The notes beneath the pieces were generated by a model. The model was not told the DNA's origin. It was given only the letters and a program-made list of their open reading frames with translations, and searched no databases. From positions 65,603 to 129,602 of the forward strand of contig NZ_JBHULY010000014.1 in assembly GCF_042684665.1 (NCBI RefSeq): a stretch of DNA of 64,000 bases. The letters are read 5' to 3'. Both the position numbers and the translations under genes were made by a program. The DNA is from Jejuia rubra. Its GTDB lineage: Bacteria; Bacteroidota; Bacteroidia; Flavobacteriales; Flavobacteriaceae. Within the stretch, counting starts at the first letter, position 1; each line of letters opens with the position of its first letter. Below are positions 8,119-17,975 of this stretch, piece by piece.

Positions 8119-9126
8119 ATGTCCAACAAAAAACAAACATTAGGAGAATTTATAATTGAAAACCAAGCATCATTTAAATATTCCTCTGGAGAACTATCCA
8201 GTCTTTTAAATTCAATAAGGCTAGCAGCAAAGGTAGTAAACCATGAAGTTAATAAGGCTGGTCTGGTTGATATTATCGGTGCTGCGGGAGACACCAATAT
8301 TCAAGGTGAGGACCAGCAAAAACTGGATGTTTACGCCAACGAAAAGTTTATTTCAACCTTAACGCGAAGAAACATTATTTGTGGACTGGCTAGTGAGGAA
8401 GAGGACGATTTTATTACTATAAACAGTCAGGATGAAAACCATCAAAATAAATATGTGGTGTTGATTGACCCCTTGGACGGCTCATCCAATATTGATGTCA
8501 ATGTATCGGTTGGTACAATTTTTTCTATTTATAGAAGGGTTACACCAATTGGAACTCCAGTGCAATTGGAAGATTTTCTGCAAAAAGGGAGTGAGCAGGT
8601 AGCTGCTGGTTACGTGGTGTACGGCACCTCAACCATGTTGGTATATACTACTGGAGACGGTGTAAATGGGTTTACGCTAAACCCTGCAATAGGGTCATTT
8701 TATTTATCACATCCGTCGATGGAATTTCCTTTGGATGGCAATATTTATTCTGTAAATGAGGGCAATTATTTGGATTTCCCGCGAGGTATTAAAAATTATA
8801 TTAAGTATTGTCAGGAAGAAGATGGTGATAGGCCTTATACTTCAAGATATATTGGGTCATTAGTTTCCGATTTCCATAGAAATATGATAAAGGGCGGGGT
8901 TTACCTATATCCTCAAGGCTCTAGAAACCCAAATGGCAAATTACGTTTGTTATACGAATGCAACCCGATGGCCTATTTAGCGGAACAGGCCAACGGAAAG
9001 GCCAGTGACGGATTCACAAGAATTATGGATATTGAACCAACCGAATTGCACCAACGCGTACCGTTTATTTGCGGCAGTAAAAATATGGTAGATAAAGTTG
9101 AAGAGTTTATGCGCAATGCACAATAA
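8119..9126 (+). CDS. fbp: Fructose-1,6-bisphosphatase, class I
   Basis: This 335-residue enzyme removes the C1 phosphate of fructose 1,6-bisphosphate in gluconeogenesis. The metal-binding motif DPLDGSSN is at residues 117-124 and the acidic SEEE metal site at 92-95. The substrate-binding [12 protein letters not shown] and the [18 protein letters not shown] segment follow in the usual order. Length is normal for class I. It is monocistronic, with a strong terminator right after the stop. Confidence 0.95.
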   Translation: MSNKKQTLGEFIIENQASFKYSSGELSSLLNSIRLAAKVVNHEVNKAGLVDIIGAAGDTNIQGEDQQKLDVYANEKFISTLTRRNIICGLASEEEDDFITINSQDENHQNKYVVLIDPLDGSSNIDVNVSVGTIFSIYRRVTPIGTPVQLEDFLQKGSEQVAAGYVVYGTSTMLVYTTGDGVNGFTLNPAIGSFYLSHPSMEFPLDGNIYSVNEGNYLDFPRGIKNYIKYCQEEDGDRPYTSRYIGSLVSDFHRNMIKGGVYLYPQGSRNPNGKLRLLYECNPMAYLAEQANGKASDGFTRIMDIEPTELHQRVPFICGSKNMVDKVEEFMRNAQ

Positions 9127-9155
9127 AAAATGCGGGTGGAAACACCCGCATTTTT
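9126..9155 (+). terminator. Intrinsic terminator of fbp
   Basis: A perfect 13-bp stem (AAAAATGCGGGTG / CACCCGCATTTTT) is closed by a GAAA tetraloop and begins at the last base of the stop codon. The A/T-rich base could also stop transcription arriving from the minus strand. Confidence 0.9.
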
Positions 9156-9180
9156 AAAGTTTTTCATCACAAGTTAAATA

Positions 9181-9450
9181 TTAATTCCCCTCCATACAAT
9201 CCTCAGTGGCTTCAAGTTGGTCAATTAAAGCCTGAAAGGAATTTTCATCGTCAAAGGCGGCACAATCGGCTTGGAGCTTTTTTAGTTCGTTAACCTGCTC
9301 TCGACAACTGAGGTTATCGTCATTGTTGGAATATCTTAGCAGTTGTTCGTAGCATTCCGTCGCATTAAACGTGTTCCTAACCGCTTCCGTTTGGGAACAT
9401 CCTGAGAATAATAGGCACAAAACGATGCCTATAAAAATTGAATTTTTCAT
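9181..9450 (-). CDS. Small secreted lipoprotein, function unknown
   Basis: This 89-residue protein starts with a lipoprotein signal: a short hydrophobic stretch ending LFSGC, with Cys18 as the acylated residue. The mature part is acidic and helical and contains four more cysteines (CYEQL, SCREQV, DCAAF, DCMEG), which could form disulfides. I do not recognise a family. It lies 32 bp downstream of the outer-membrane protein gene and may share its transcript. Confidence 0.7.
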   Translation of the reverse strand: MKNSIFIGIVLCLLFSGCSQTEAVRNTFNATECYEQLLRYSNNDDNLSCREQVNELKKLQADCAAFDDENSFQALIDQLEATEDCMEGN

Positions 9451-9482
9451 AGAAGTTAAAATTTGAATTAATTATTGTTTAG

Positions 9483-10013
9483 CTAAAATTTGAAACAAAC
9501 GCCACCTGAGATATTGGAAATTCCGTAACCAGCTTCAACAAAGGCAGCGATAAATTCGGTAAAAAACCATCGTGCACCTATAAATCCAGAATGATCTACT
9601 CTGTTGCTGGGGCTTCTGAAGTTGCCCCCATTGCTATCAGAATAAAAATAATACCCAACTAAAAAACCGGCATAAAGATCGAGTTCATCAATTTCAAACC
9701 CATTGTAGTGATACGCAGGTCGCACTCCAATAGCCGTTTGGGACAATTTATATTCGCTTGTGGAACGATACTTAAAGGTTCTATGCCCTACGTATCCCCC
9801 AAGGCTAATAACTCCAGGGCCGGGGATTTCCCAAATACCTCTATCGTAACTTACACTGAACACGGGACTTACAGTGGCCGAGGAATAAAATCCATAGTCA
9901 CCACCAAAACCGACGCCCACATTAATGGCGTTAGTGCCCTGGACAAAGCCTTGAGCTCCCATAGAAAAGATTGAATATACAACGAATGTAATGCCTAAAA
10001 ATAGTTTTTTCAT
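9483..10013 (-). CDS. Predicted outer-membrane beta-barrel protein
   Basis: This 176-residue protein has a signal peptide (MKKLFLGITFVVYSIFSMGA) followed by alternating hydrophobic/polar strands rich in Gly and aromatics (VGVGFGGDYGFY, ISLGGYVGHRTF, LDLYAGFLVGYYFY). It ends GGVCFKF with a terminal Phe, as outer-membrane barrels do. The size suits a small eight-stranded barrel of OmpW/OmpA type. Function is unknown. The lipoprotein gene downstream may be its partner. Confidence 0.75.
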   Translation of the reverse strand: MKKLFLGITFVVYSIFSMGAQGFVQGTNAINVGVGFGGDYGFYSSATVSPVFSVSYDRGIWEIPGPGVISLGGYVGHRTFKYRSTSEYKLSQTAIGVRPAYHYNGFEIDELDLYAGFLVGYYFYSDSNGGNFRSPSNRVDHSGFIGARWFFTEFIAAFVEAGYGISNISGGVCFKF

Positions 10014-10386
10014 AATTATTCAGATTTGATTATTGTTAATTGAGACGAATATAGTAGTTTATCAATTTTTGAAAAAATTTTCGCCATCAAAAAGTACTCT
10101 TCTCAATTTGTTTTTGCATGCATTGTGAGGATTTCCATTTTTGTCATACACCATTAGATCAAATTAAGGGCTTCTATTCCATCTCCCTTTAGGTTTCCTG
10201 AAATTACAATAACAATGTGGACAATAGCTGAAGCGCGAAATGCTTGTATTCGGATAAACTATGAAGCCTTCAGCCTCGCTTTATTTCCAGTAAAAATAAA
10301 TAAAACCTTGCCTTCGTTAGTTGAGAAGGCTTCTTTGAATTTAATTTTCCTTTTTGCAAGAACAAAAAAAGTCTTAACCAGAATAC
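10014..10386. other. Intergenic stretch without a recognised gene
   Basis: This AT-rich stretch separates the gltD end from the barrel protein gene. A frame of 67 codons on the plus strand (10215-10418) has no recognisable features and runs into the gltD terminator, so I do not call it. A short GCCTTC/GAAGGC hairpin at 10310-10330 has no T-tract. Nothing else stands out. Confidence 0.5.
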
Positions 10387-10416
10387 AAAAAAATGCGAAC
10401 TTAAAAGTTCGCATTT
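10387..10416 (-). terminator. Intrinsic terminator of gltBD
   Basis: The stem AAATGCGAAC / GTTCGCATTT has a 6-base loop. It is followed on the minus strand by seven T residues (10387-10393), just after the gltD stop codon. Confidence 0.85.
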
Positions 10417-10429
10417 AATATAACGTTTT

Positions 10430-11896
10430 TTAGTGCAAACTCACCAAATCACCCGCTTCATCCTTAGTTGGCAAATCGGTTTTGCCCATCAAATAAAGAT
10501 CCACTTGCCTTGCGGCTTCACGTCCTTCCGAAATGGCCCAAACAATCAAGGATTGCCCTCTGCGCATATCGCCTGCGGTAAAGACGTTTGGAATATTGGT
10601 TTGATATTTTCCGTATTCGGCTTTATAGTTGGAGCGGGTATCTTTTTCAATACCTAACTTATCTGCTAAGGTGCTTTCAGGACCTGTAAAACCAAGTGCT
10701 AACAACGCTAAATCGCATGGCCATGTTTTTTCAGTACCTTCAATTTCAACTAATTGCGGACGCTGTCCGGGTACCATTTTCCACTCAACGTTTACAGTTT
10801 TTAAGGCTGTTAGTTTATTGTTTTTATCCGTTACAAATTCTTTGGTATTGATCAACCAGTTACGTTCAACCCCTTCTTGGTGTGAGGAAGACGTTTTCAA
10901 TTGCAACGGCCAGAAAGGCCAGGGCGTTGTTGGAGAGCGATGCCCGGGAGGCTTTGGCATAATTTCAAAATTAACTACTGATTTTGCGCCATGTCGATTC
11001 GATGTCCCAATACAGTCAGAACCTGTATCGCCACCACCTATAACTATCACGTGTTTATCCGTGGCCATTATCTGATTCTCTACCTTTTTGCCGAATAAAA
11101 CTTTGGTCTGTTGTGTTAAGAAATCCATTGCTTGAACCACGCCATCCGCATCAATACCCGGTGTAGGCAAACTACGTCTTTCGGTAGCACCACCACAAAG
11201 AACTACAGCGTCAAAAGCCTTAAGTTCTTTTACATCATAATTAACCCCAACATTCACATTGGTTTTAAAAATAATACCTTCTGCCTCCAAAATGGCCAAA
11301 CGACGGTCGATAATCTCCTTTTCCATTTTGAAATTAGGAATACCGTAGCGCAGTAAACCACCTATTTCGTCATCGCGCTCAAAAACCGTAACCATGTGTC
11401 CTGCCCTATTTAGTTGCTGTGCGGCCGCCAATCCTGCAGGGCCTGAACCAACAACTGCAATGCTTTTTCCTGATCTGGCTTTAGGAGGCTGAGGCTTAAT
11501 CCAACCCTCTTGAAAGGCACGTTCCACAATCTGCTTTTCGATATTTTCGATGGAAACAGGATCTTCAATAATGCCCAATACACATGATTTTTCACAAGGC
11601 GCCGGACATAATCTACCTGTAAATTCAGGAAAATTATTTGTGGAATGCAAAATCCAGGAGGCCTTTTGCCACTCACCTTGATGCACCATATGATTAAAAT
11701 CAGGAATCAAATTTCCGAGCGGACAACCACTATGGCAAAATGGAATGCCACAGTCCATGCAGCGCGAACCTTGTTTTGTAATTTCCTCTTCTGAAAGAGG
11801 CACTGTAAATTCCTTATAATGTTTTACACGATCTTCTACAGACGTGTACTTTTCATCTTGTCTGTCAAATTCTTTAAAACCTGTTACTTTCCCCAT
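10430..11896 (-). CDS. gltD: Glutamate synthase small subunit
   Basis: This 488-residue subunit passes electrons from NADPH to GltB in glutamate synthesis. The N-terminal cysteine blocks that hold two 4Fe-4S clusters are clear (CMDCGIPFCHSGCPLGN and CPAPCEKSC). They are followed by an FAD site (VVGSGPAGLAAAQQL, about residue 148) and a second dinucleotide site (VIGGGDTGSDC). Length is normal. It starts 4 bp after the gltB stop, so the two are co-translated. The terminator right after it closes the operon. Confidence 0.95.
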   Translation of the reverse strand: MGKVTGFKEFDRQDEKYTSVEDRVKHYKEFTVPLSEEEITKQGSRCMDCGIPFCHSGCPLGNLIPDFNHMVHQGEWQKASWILHSTNNFPEFTGRLCPAPCEKSCVLGIIEDPVSIENIEKQIVERAFQEGWIKPQPPKARSGKSIAVVGSGPAGLAAAQQLNRAGHMVTVFERDDEIGGLLRYGIPNFKMEKEIIDRRLAILEAEGIIFKTNVNVGVNYDVKELKAFDAVVLCGGATERRSLPTPGIDADGVVQAMDFLTQQTKVLFGKKVENQIMATDKHVIVIGGGDTGSDCIGTSNRHGAKSVVNFEIMPKPPGHRSPTTPWPFWPLQLKTSSSHQEGVERNWLINTKEFVTDKNNKLTALKTVNVEWKMVPGQRPQLVEIEGTEKTWPCDLALLALGFTGPESTLADKLGIEKDTRSNYKAEYGKYQTNIPNVFTAGDMRRGQSLIVWAISEGREAARQVDLYLMGKTDLPTKDEAGDLVSLH

Positions 11897-11900
11897 GTCT

Positions 11901-14900
11901 CTAAGCTGTTAATTCTTCTACCATTGGTTCTTCAGTCTCTAAACGCTTCAATGCACGTTTGTATTCAATTGGCATCACTTTTACAAAATTGCCCAAACTG
12001 GTATCCCAATCTGCAAGCAGTGCTTTTGCAATACTACTATTGGTATAAAGTGCGTGCTTTTCTATCGAACCTCTTAATTCATTGGCATCTTCGCTAGTAA
12101 TATCCTCAAACTCGATGGTTTCAGTATTACATAAACCATTCACAAATTTATTGTTTGGGTCATACACATATGCGATTCCACCGCTCATTCCTGCGGCAAA
12201 GTTTCGTCCCGTTTTACCAAGCACGATGATACGCCCACCTGTCATGTATTCACAGCAATGGTCGCCAACACCTTCAACAACAGCTGTAGCTCCAGAATTT
12301 CGAACTGCGAAACGTTCTCCCGCGATACCATTTATGTAAGCTTGACCATTTACCGCACCAAACAAACATACATTGCCAACTATAATGTTTTCATTCGCTT
12401 GAAAAGTAGCGTTGGCAGGTTTCTTTACAATAAGTTTCGCACCCGAAAGCCCTTTTCCAAGGTAATCGTTGGTATTACCTTCCAAAGTGAAGGTCAGTCC
12501 AAATGCTCCGAATGCACCGAAACTTTGCCCAGCAGAACCTCTAAAGTTGATGTTCAAAGTATCTTCAGGCAAGCCTAAATGGCCGTATATTTTTGAAATT
12601 TCGTTACTTACTATGGCGCCAACGGTACGGTTAACATTACTGATTGGGTATTGCAAGGTCATTTTTTCTTTACGATACATGGCGCGATGCGAATCCTTTA
12701 ATATTGTAAAGTCAAGTACCTCATCGAGATTGTGATCTTGCTCTTCCGTATTTCTCACCACTAATTCACTATAAGCGGCGGGTCTATGCAAAATACTAGA
12801 TAAATCCAGCCCTTTTGCTTTGTAATGCTTAATGGCTTTGTTTGCGTTTATTTTATGGGTTTGTCCAATCATCTCGGCCATGGTTCTAAACCCTAACTGC
12901 GCCATTATGCCTCTCAGTTCCTCAGCAATATAGAAGAAGAAGTTGATGACGTGTTCCGGCGTACCCTTGAAGTTTTTGCGCAACTCTTTATCTTGGGTGG
13001 CAACCCCAACAGGGCACGTATTTAAATGACATTTGCGCATCATAATACATCCGGATGCAACAAGTGGCGCCGTTGCGAAACCGAATTCCTCAGCTCCGAG
13101 CAATGCCGCTACGGCCACATCACGGCCAGTTTTCAACTGTCCGTCACATTCTACAACAATTCTACTTCTTAGGTTGTTCAATACCAAGGTTTGCTGGGCT
13201 TCTGAAAGTCCTAGCTCCCAAGGTAAACCGGCATGCTTTAGTGACGTTAAAGGAGAAGCTCCAGTGCCACCATCGTATCCTGAAATCAGAACAACATCGG
13301 CCTTTGCCTTTGCAACACCAGCAGCAATAGTTCCAACACCAACTTCCGACACTAGCTTCACATTAATTCTGGCGTCGCGGTTGGCATTTTTTAAATCGAA
13401 AATCAATTGTGCCAAATCCTCAATGGAATAAATATCGTGATGCGGTGGTGGTGAAATCAATCCTACAAAAGGTGTTGAATTTCGCGCCGCAGCAATCCAT
13501 GGCAATACCTTTTCTCCAGGTAATTGTCCGCCCTCACCAGGCTTTGCACCTTGTGCCATTTTAATTTGGATCTCCCTAGCATTAGTCAAATAGTGTGACG
13601 TTACCCCAAAACGGCCAGAAGCCACCTGCTTAATAGCTGAGTTTCTACTGTCTCCATTGACGTCCGGATGGAAACGATTTCTATCTTCGCCACCTTCGCC
13701 AGAATTAGATTTGCCACCGATTCGGTTCATGGCAATGGCCAAATTTTCATGTGCTTCACGCGAAATGGATCCGTAAGACATCGCTCCCGTTTTGAAGCGT
13801 TTTACAATTTCCGTCCACGGCTCAACCTCATCAATTGGGATAGGATCTAAATTGTCAAATTCAAACAATCCACGAATGGTCATTAAGTTTTCAGATTGCT
13901 CGTTTATGGCTTTAGAATAAGTATCGTAACTCTGTTGGTCGCTCAACCTAACAGCTTGTTGTAATTTAGCAACTGTGGTAGGGTTAAACATGTGCCGTTC
14001 GCCATTACGTCTCCAACGGTAATCCCCACCAATATTCAAGCCTAACCTCTTATCGATTAACTTATCTGGATAAGCTAGCTTGTAGCGCTCGTTAATTTCT
14101 TTTTCTATTTCGTAAAGCCCAATACCCTCAATTCTTGATGTGGTATAGGGGAAATATTTTTCAACAAATTGCGAATTAAAACCAACAATCTCAAAAATTT
14201 GCGAACCTCTATATGAATGCAATGTTGAGATTCCAATTTTGTTCATAATCTTCAGGATGCCTTTCCCGATAGCTTTGTTGAAGTTTTCAACTGCTTGATC
14301 CTCGTTCAAATCAGAAATAAAGCCTTCTTTCACCTGCATTCTGATGATTTCGTTCACCATGTAAGGGTTGATGGCACTCGCACCATAACCAAATAGAGTT
14401 GCAAAATGATGTGGCTCACGAGGTTCGGCAGATTCGATAATAATATCAAAATAGGAACGCTTACGCAAACGGTTCATCTGATGATTGACATACGAACATG
14501 TCAACAATGCTGGAATTGGAGCAAACTCTTTATTTACGCCTCTATCCGAAAGGATAATGATGTTTGTCTTGCGGTCCAATGCCTTTTCAATCTGAACAAT
14601 AATGTCGTCCAGAGCATCTTCCAAGCCATTCATCCCTTGAGCTTTGGGATACAACATTTGAATGGTCTCCGCTTTAAAGCTTTCGATTTGAATGGTTCTG
14701 ATTTTCTCCAAATCCGCGTTTGAAATCACAGGGTTTTGGATTCGTAATTTTCTACATTGCCTTTCGGTGATGCTAAAAATATTGCGGTCCTTCCCAAGAT
14801 TCAAACTAATATCTGTTACAATCTCTTCGCGAATACCATCCAAAGGTGGATTGGTAACCTGAGCAAAGAGTTGCTTAAAGTAGTTTGAAATCAATTGAGG

Positions 14901-16412
14901 TCTATCCGATAACACGGCCAATGGCGTGTCAATTCCCATAGATCCGAGGGCTTCTTTTCCCTTTTGCGCCATCGGTGTTATAACCTCCTGAATATCTTCG
15001 AATGTATAGTTAAACAGGCGTTGCCTTGTTTTAATATCAATCGTCTCAATAGGGCATGTTTCGCTGGTGTACGGCACATCCCTTAGGTGCAAACGAGTCT
15101 TGTCCAACCATGTTTTGTATGGGCGCTGTGATACAATTTCTGACTTGATTTCTTCATCGTCAATGATGCGTCCTTCGTTCATATCTACCAAGAACATTTT
15201 TCCTGGTTCCAATCGGCCATGCATCTCAATATCTTCTGGGTCGATGTCTACCACACCAACTTCGGAAGCCATGATCAATTTGCCACTTTTGGTCACGGAA
15301 TACCTTGATGGCCTTAAACCATTTCTATCCAGAAGCGCTCCAATATAATCCCCATCGGTAAAAGGTACAGATGCTGGGCCATCCCAAGGCTCCATAATAC
15401 AGCAATTGTATTCGTAGAAGGCCTTTTTGTCATCGCTCATGGTAGCGTGTTTCTCCCAAGCTTCAGGAATCATCATCATCATGATTTCAGGAAGGGAACG
15501 GTCGGTATGCGTTAGGAGCTCCACTACCATATCCATGGAGGCGGAATCCGATTTCCCCGGAAGGATAATGGGAAACAGCTTTTCAATTTGCGGTCCAAAA
15601 ACGTCACTGCGCATGATTTCTTCTCGAACTCGCATACGGCTGACATTACCTCTTAACGTATTAATTTCACCATTCTGACACATAAAGCGGAATGGCTGAG
15701 CTAATTCCCATGTAGGCATGGTGTTGGTTGAGAAACGCTGGTGCACTAAAGCCAATCGGGTAACCAAATCCTTTTGCTGTAAATCAGTATAATATGGTCC
15801 GATATCCTCGGGCATAATAATACCCTTATATATCAAGGTTGTTGTGGATAAACTTGGCACATAAAAATAGGAACTCTGCGATATTTTTGACTCAATAATG
15901 GCGTGCTCGGTAATTTTACGTGCGGCATAAAGCTTAGCCTTAAACGTAGCTTCATCGATAGCTTCTGTTTTGCCAATAAAAATCTGTTCGATCGCAGGCT
16001 CTGAGGCCAATGCAATTTGCCCCAGCTGCGTGGAATCCACTGGAACCTCACGCCATCCTAGAATAGCAAGGCCCTGTGCTTCAACTTCTCTTTCAAAAGT
16101 GTCCTTACAATAAACGTATTGGTTTTTATTTTTTGGCAAAAACACCATCCCAACGGCATATTCCCTTTGGGCAGGGATATCGAATTTGCAAACACGCTTA
16201 AAATAATCATGAGGGATATCTATTAATAGACCCGCGCCATCGCCCGTTCTTCCATCCGCACTTACACCGCCGCGGTGTTCCAATTTCACCAGAATTTCTA
16301 AAGCATCATGAATAATTTGGTTTGTCTTTTCGCCTTTAAGGTTACAGATAAAACCAGCTCCACAGTTTTCATGTTCGAATTCGGGGGAATACAGTCCTTG
16401 TTCTTTCAACAT
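11901..16412 (-). CDS. gltB: Glutamate synthase large subunit
   Basis: This 1503-residue subunit converts glutamine and 2-oxoglutarate to two glutamates. The frame is open to 16463, but the ATG at 16412 gives the usual short propeptide before the catalytic glutaminase Cys17 (HENCGAGF). Domains run in order: class II amidotransferase (1-430), central domain, FMN-binding synthase domain ([14 protein letters not shown]), a 3Fe-4S cysteine set ([15 protein letters not shown]), and the C-terminal GxGxG beta-helix. It is divergent from the porin-amt genes, and both sides probably respond to nitrogen supply. Confidence 0.95.
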   Translation of the reverse strand: MLKEQGLYSPEFEHENCGAGFICNLKGEKTNQIIHDALEILVKLEHRGGVSADGRTGDGAGLLIDIPHDYFKRVCKFDIPAQREYAVGMVFLPKNKNQYVYCKDTFEREVEAQGLAILGWREVPVDSTQLGQIALASEPAIEQIFIGKTEAIDEATFKAKLYAARKITEHAIIESKISQSSYFYVPSLSTTTLIYKGIIMPEDIGPYYTDLQQKDLVTRLALVHQRFSTNTMPTWELAQPFRFMCQNGEINTLRGNVSRMRVREEIMRSDVFGPQIEKLFPIILPGKSDSASMDMVVELLTHTDRSLPEIMMMMIPEAWEKHATMSDDKKAFYEYNCCIMEPWDGPASVPFTDGDYIGALLDRNGLRPSRYSVTKSGKLIMASEVGVVDIDPEDIEMHGRLEPGKMFLVDMNEGRIIDDEEIKSEIVSQRPYKTWLDKTRLHLRDVPYTSETCPIETIDIKTRQRLFNYTFEDIQEVITPMAQKGKEALGSMGIDTPLAVLSDRPQLISNYFKQLFAQVTNPPLDGIREEIVTDISLNLGKDRNIFSITERQCRKLRIQNPVISNADLEKIRTIQIESFKAETIQMLYPKAQGMNGLEDALDDIIVQIEKALDRKTNIIILSDRGVNKEFAPIPALLTCSYVNHQMNRLRKRSYFDIIIESAEPREPHHFATLFGYGASAINPYMVNEIIRMQVKEGFISDLNEDQAVENFNKAIGKGILKIMNKIGISTLHSYRGSQIFEIVGFNSQFVEKYFPYTTSRIEGIGLYEIEKEINERYKLAYPDKLIDKRLGLNIGGDYRWRRNGERHMFNPTTVAKLQQAVRLSDQQSYDTYSKAINEQSENLMTIRGLFEFDNLDPIPIDEVEPWTEIVKRFKTGAMSYGSISREAHENLAIAMNRIGGKSNSGEGGEDRNRFHPDVNGDSRNSAIKQVASGRFGVTSHYLTNAREIQIKMAQGAKPGEGGQLPGEKVLPWIAAARNSTPFVGLISPPPHHDIYSIEDLAQLIFDLKNANRDARINVKLVSEVGVGTIAAGVAKAKADVVLISGYDGGTGASPLTSLKHAGLPWELGLSEAQQTLVLNNLRSRIVVECDGQLKTGRDVAVAALLGAEEFGFATAPLVASGCIMMRKCHLNTCPVGVATQDKELRKNFKGTPEHVINFFFYIAEELRGIMAQLGFRTMAEMIGQTHKINANKAIKHYKAKGLDLSSILHRPAAYSELVVRNTEEQDHNLDEVLDFTILKDSHRAMYRKEKMTLQYPISNVNRTVGAIVSNEISKIYGHLGLPEDTLNINFRGSAGQSFGAFGAFGLTFTLEGNTNDYLGKGLSGAKLIVKKPANATFQANENIIVGNVCLFGAVNGQAYINGIAGERFAVRNSGATAVVEGVGDHCCEYMTGGRIIVLGKTGRNFAAGMSGGIAYVYDPNNKFVNGLCNTETIEFEDITSEDANELRGSIEKHALYTNSSIAKALLADWDTSLGNFVKVMPIEYKRALKRLETEEPMVEELTA

Positions 16413-16727
16413 AATCAACAGAAAATTAATTAAATGATTTTGGTTGGAAACGCTAAGATACACCCTAGTTTTTGATTTACAATAACGGGGATTTCATTAT
16501 TTCGATTTTTTGATTGAACCTAAGCGAAAAATAGGTTTCTATCAATAATTATGAAATATATTATTAAATATTCAATCGATAATTTTTAGTCAATTATAGA
16601 GAAACCTGAATTAAAATTAACAAATGTTGATTTTCTTGAAAAAATGTCATGAAAAACGGACAAACACTAATAATACTTCAAATAAATGGGTTATTGATAT
16701 TTCATAAAATCTTGTTAAAAACTAAAT
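16413..16727. other. gltB upstream half of the divergent intergenic region
   Basis: This AT-rich stretch is the leader and promoter side of gltB. I find no TAnnTTTG on the minus strand. A pair of arms AGGTTTCT (16533-16540) and AGAAACCT (16600-16607) lies about 60 bp apart and could be distant operator halves. No ORF of note. Confidence 0.4.
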
Positions 16728-16823
16728 ACCCCTAAAAAAATAGGGGTAAAATTTAAAAAATCATAAAAGTTGGCTGAATACCCCCTTTTTTTTGGGGGGT
16801 AAACTCTTTTTTAAATAGTTTAG
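16728..16823 (+). promoter_or_regulatory. Twin C/G inverted repeats and promoter before the porin gene
   Basis: Two similar inverted repeats lie in tandem. The first is TACCCCTA / TAGGGGTA (16728-16748) and the second TACCCCC-T8-GGGGGGTA (16779-16801). Their centres are about 52 bp apart, near five helical turns. The TTG inside the second (16792-16794) is 21 bp before TAGTTTAG (16816-16823), a 7/8 match to the Bacteroidota -7 element. A regulator on the second repeat would therefore touch RNA polymerase. I infer a nitrogen-responsive site; sigma-54 elements are not visible. Confidence 0.5.
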
Positions 16824-16875
16824 CCCCGTCTTAAGGAAATAAATTTTAAAAATTAATAACCAAAATTTAAAGATT

Positions 16876-17871
16876 ATGAAAAAATTATTATTTACCCTTA
16901 CAATGCTTTTTTGCACAGCAGCATTATTTGCGCAGGATCCGAAGCTATCCATTACAGGTAGTGTAGATGCTTATTGGCAAACATACCTTACAGCTCCGGA
17001 TAACGAAGGCGTATCGTTTGGAACAGCTTTCGCCGATCAATCCGGTTTTGCTATCGGTATGGGGAACATTATTGCGTCTTACGATGGTGAGAAGGCTGGT
17101 GTTGTTCTTGACTTAGTTACTGGACCGAGAGGTGCTGGTGCTACATTTAACACTGATATCGTTGATGGTATCGTTAACCAAGCTTATGTTTACTATAATG
17201 TTTCTGAAAGTACTACATTAACATTAGGTAGATTTAATACCTTTTTAGGGTATGAAGTTATTGCGCCTTCTGCAAACTTTAACTACAGTTGTTCTTATTT
17301 GTTTTCAAACGGTCCTTTCTCTCACATAGGTTTAAAGGCTGATTTTGCTTTATCTGATGATATTAGCTTAATGTTGGCTGTTACTAACCCTTGGGACACC
17401 AACAACATTTCTATGACTGGCGAGTATGCACTTGGGGCTCAATTAGGCCTTTACGGTCAATACTTAAACCTTTACTACGACAGTGGTAACAATGGAGGTT
17501 TAGGTTTCGAAATCGACTATACTGGTGGTTTCGATTTATCAGATGCTTTCTTCTTAGGAATCAATGCCGCTTATAACGATAATGATGGTTCAGGATTCTA
17601 CGGAGCAGCTTTATATCCTCAGGTAGCGACATGTGACAGCTTTTCTCTAGGTTTAAGAGGTGAGTATTTTGCAATGCACGGAGATGCTAATCCTGCAGAG
17701 GAAAGCGTTATTGCTCTTACTTTAACTGGAAGTTACGAAGTTGGAAACTTTATCCTAAAGCCTGAGATTAGATTAGATTCTTGGAGCGATGACATGCCAT
17801 ATATTGACAATGATGGTGCAGCATCAGATAATCTTGCGGCGTTTACAATTGCCTCAATATTTACTTTCTAA
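16876..17871 (+). CDS. Outer-membrane porin, BBP2/OmpL-like
   Basis: This 331-residue protein begins with a signal peptide (MKKLLFTLTMLFCTAALFAQ). The rest is alternating beta strands with Gly and aromatic residues (VDAYWQTYL, NQAYVYYNVS, LTLGRFNTFLGYEV), ending SIFTF with a terminal Phe. This is the layout of the putative beta-barrel porin-2 family. Its position before an ammonium transporter suggests that it admits small nitrogen compounds through the outer membrane, which is inference from context only. A hairpin between it and amt may reduce read-through. Confidence 0.8.
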   Translation: MKKLLFTLTMLFCTAALFAQDPKLSITGSVDAYWQTYLTAPDNEGVSFGTAFADQSGFAIGMGNIIASYDGEKAGVVLDLVTGPRGAGATFNTDIVDGIVNQAYVYYNVSESTTLTLGRFNTFLGYEVIAPSANFNYSCSYLFSNGPFSHIGLKADFALSDDISLMLAVTNPWDTNNISMTGEYALGAQLGLYGQYLNLYYDSGNNGGLGFEIDYTGGFDLSDAFFLGINAAYNDNDGSGFYGAALYPQVATCDSFSLGLRGEYFAMHGDANPAEESVIALTLTGSYEVGNFILKPEIRLDSWSDDMPYIDNDGAASDNLAAFTIASIFTF

Positions 17872-17907
17872 ATAATACACTGAGAAAATCTCAAGAGTAA
17901 AGAATTT

Positions 17908-17937
17908 AGCGAGTTCTTTATGAAAAAGGAACTCGCT
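17908..17937 (+). terminator. Hairpin between porin and amt genes
   Basis: A 9-bp perfect stem (AGCGAGTTC / GAACTCGCT) with a 12-base loop is followed by TTATTCTCCTT. The T-tract is weak, so it may be a leaky terminator or an mRNA-stabilising hairpin between highly and less expressed genes. Confidence 0.55.
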
Positions 17938-17975
17938 TTATTCTCCTTAATTACTAACCATTAAAAACAATAATT

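Noticed and set aside
10215..10418. 67-codon frame downstream of gltD
   Set aside because: No motif, no promoter and it runs into the gltD terminator; composition looks random.
16533..16607. Long hairpin AGGTTTCT / AGAAACCT near gltB
   Set aside because: Only 8 bp arms with about 60 bp between in AT-rich DNA; could be chance, so listed only as a note.
16771..16823. Sigma-54 promoter before the porin gene (TGGC at 16771)
   Set aside because: No GC at the right distance (TGGCAC-N5-TTGC pattern absent); the TTG/TAnnTTTG reading is better.
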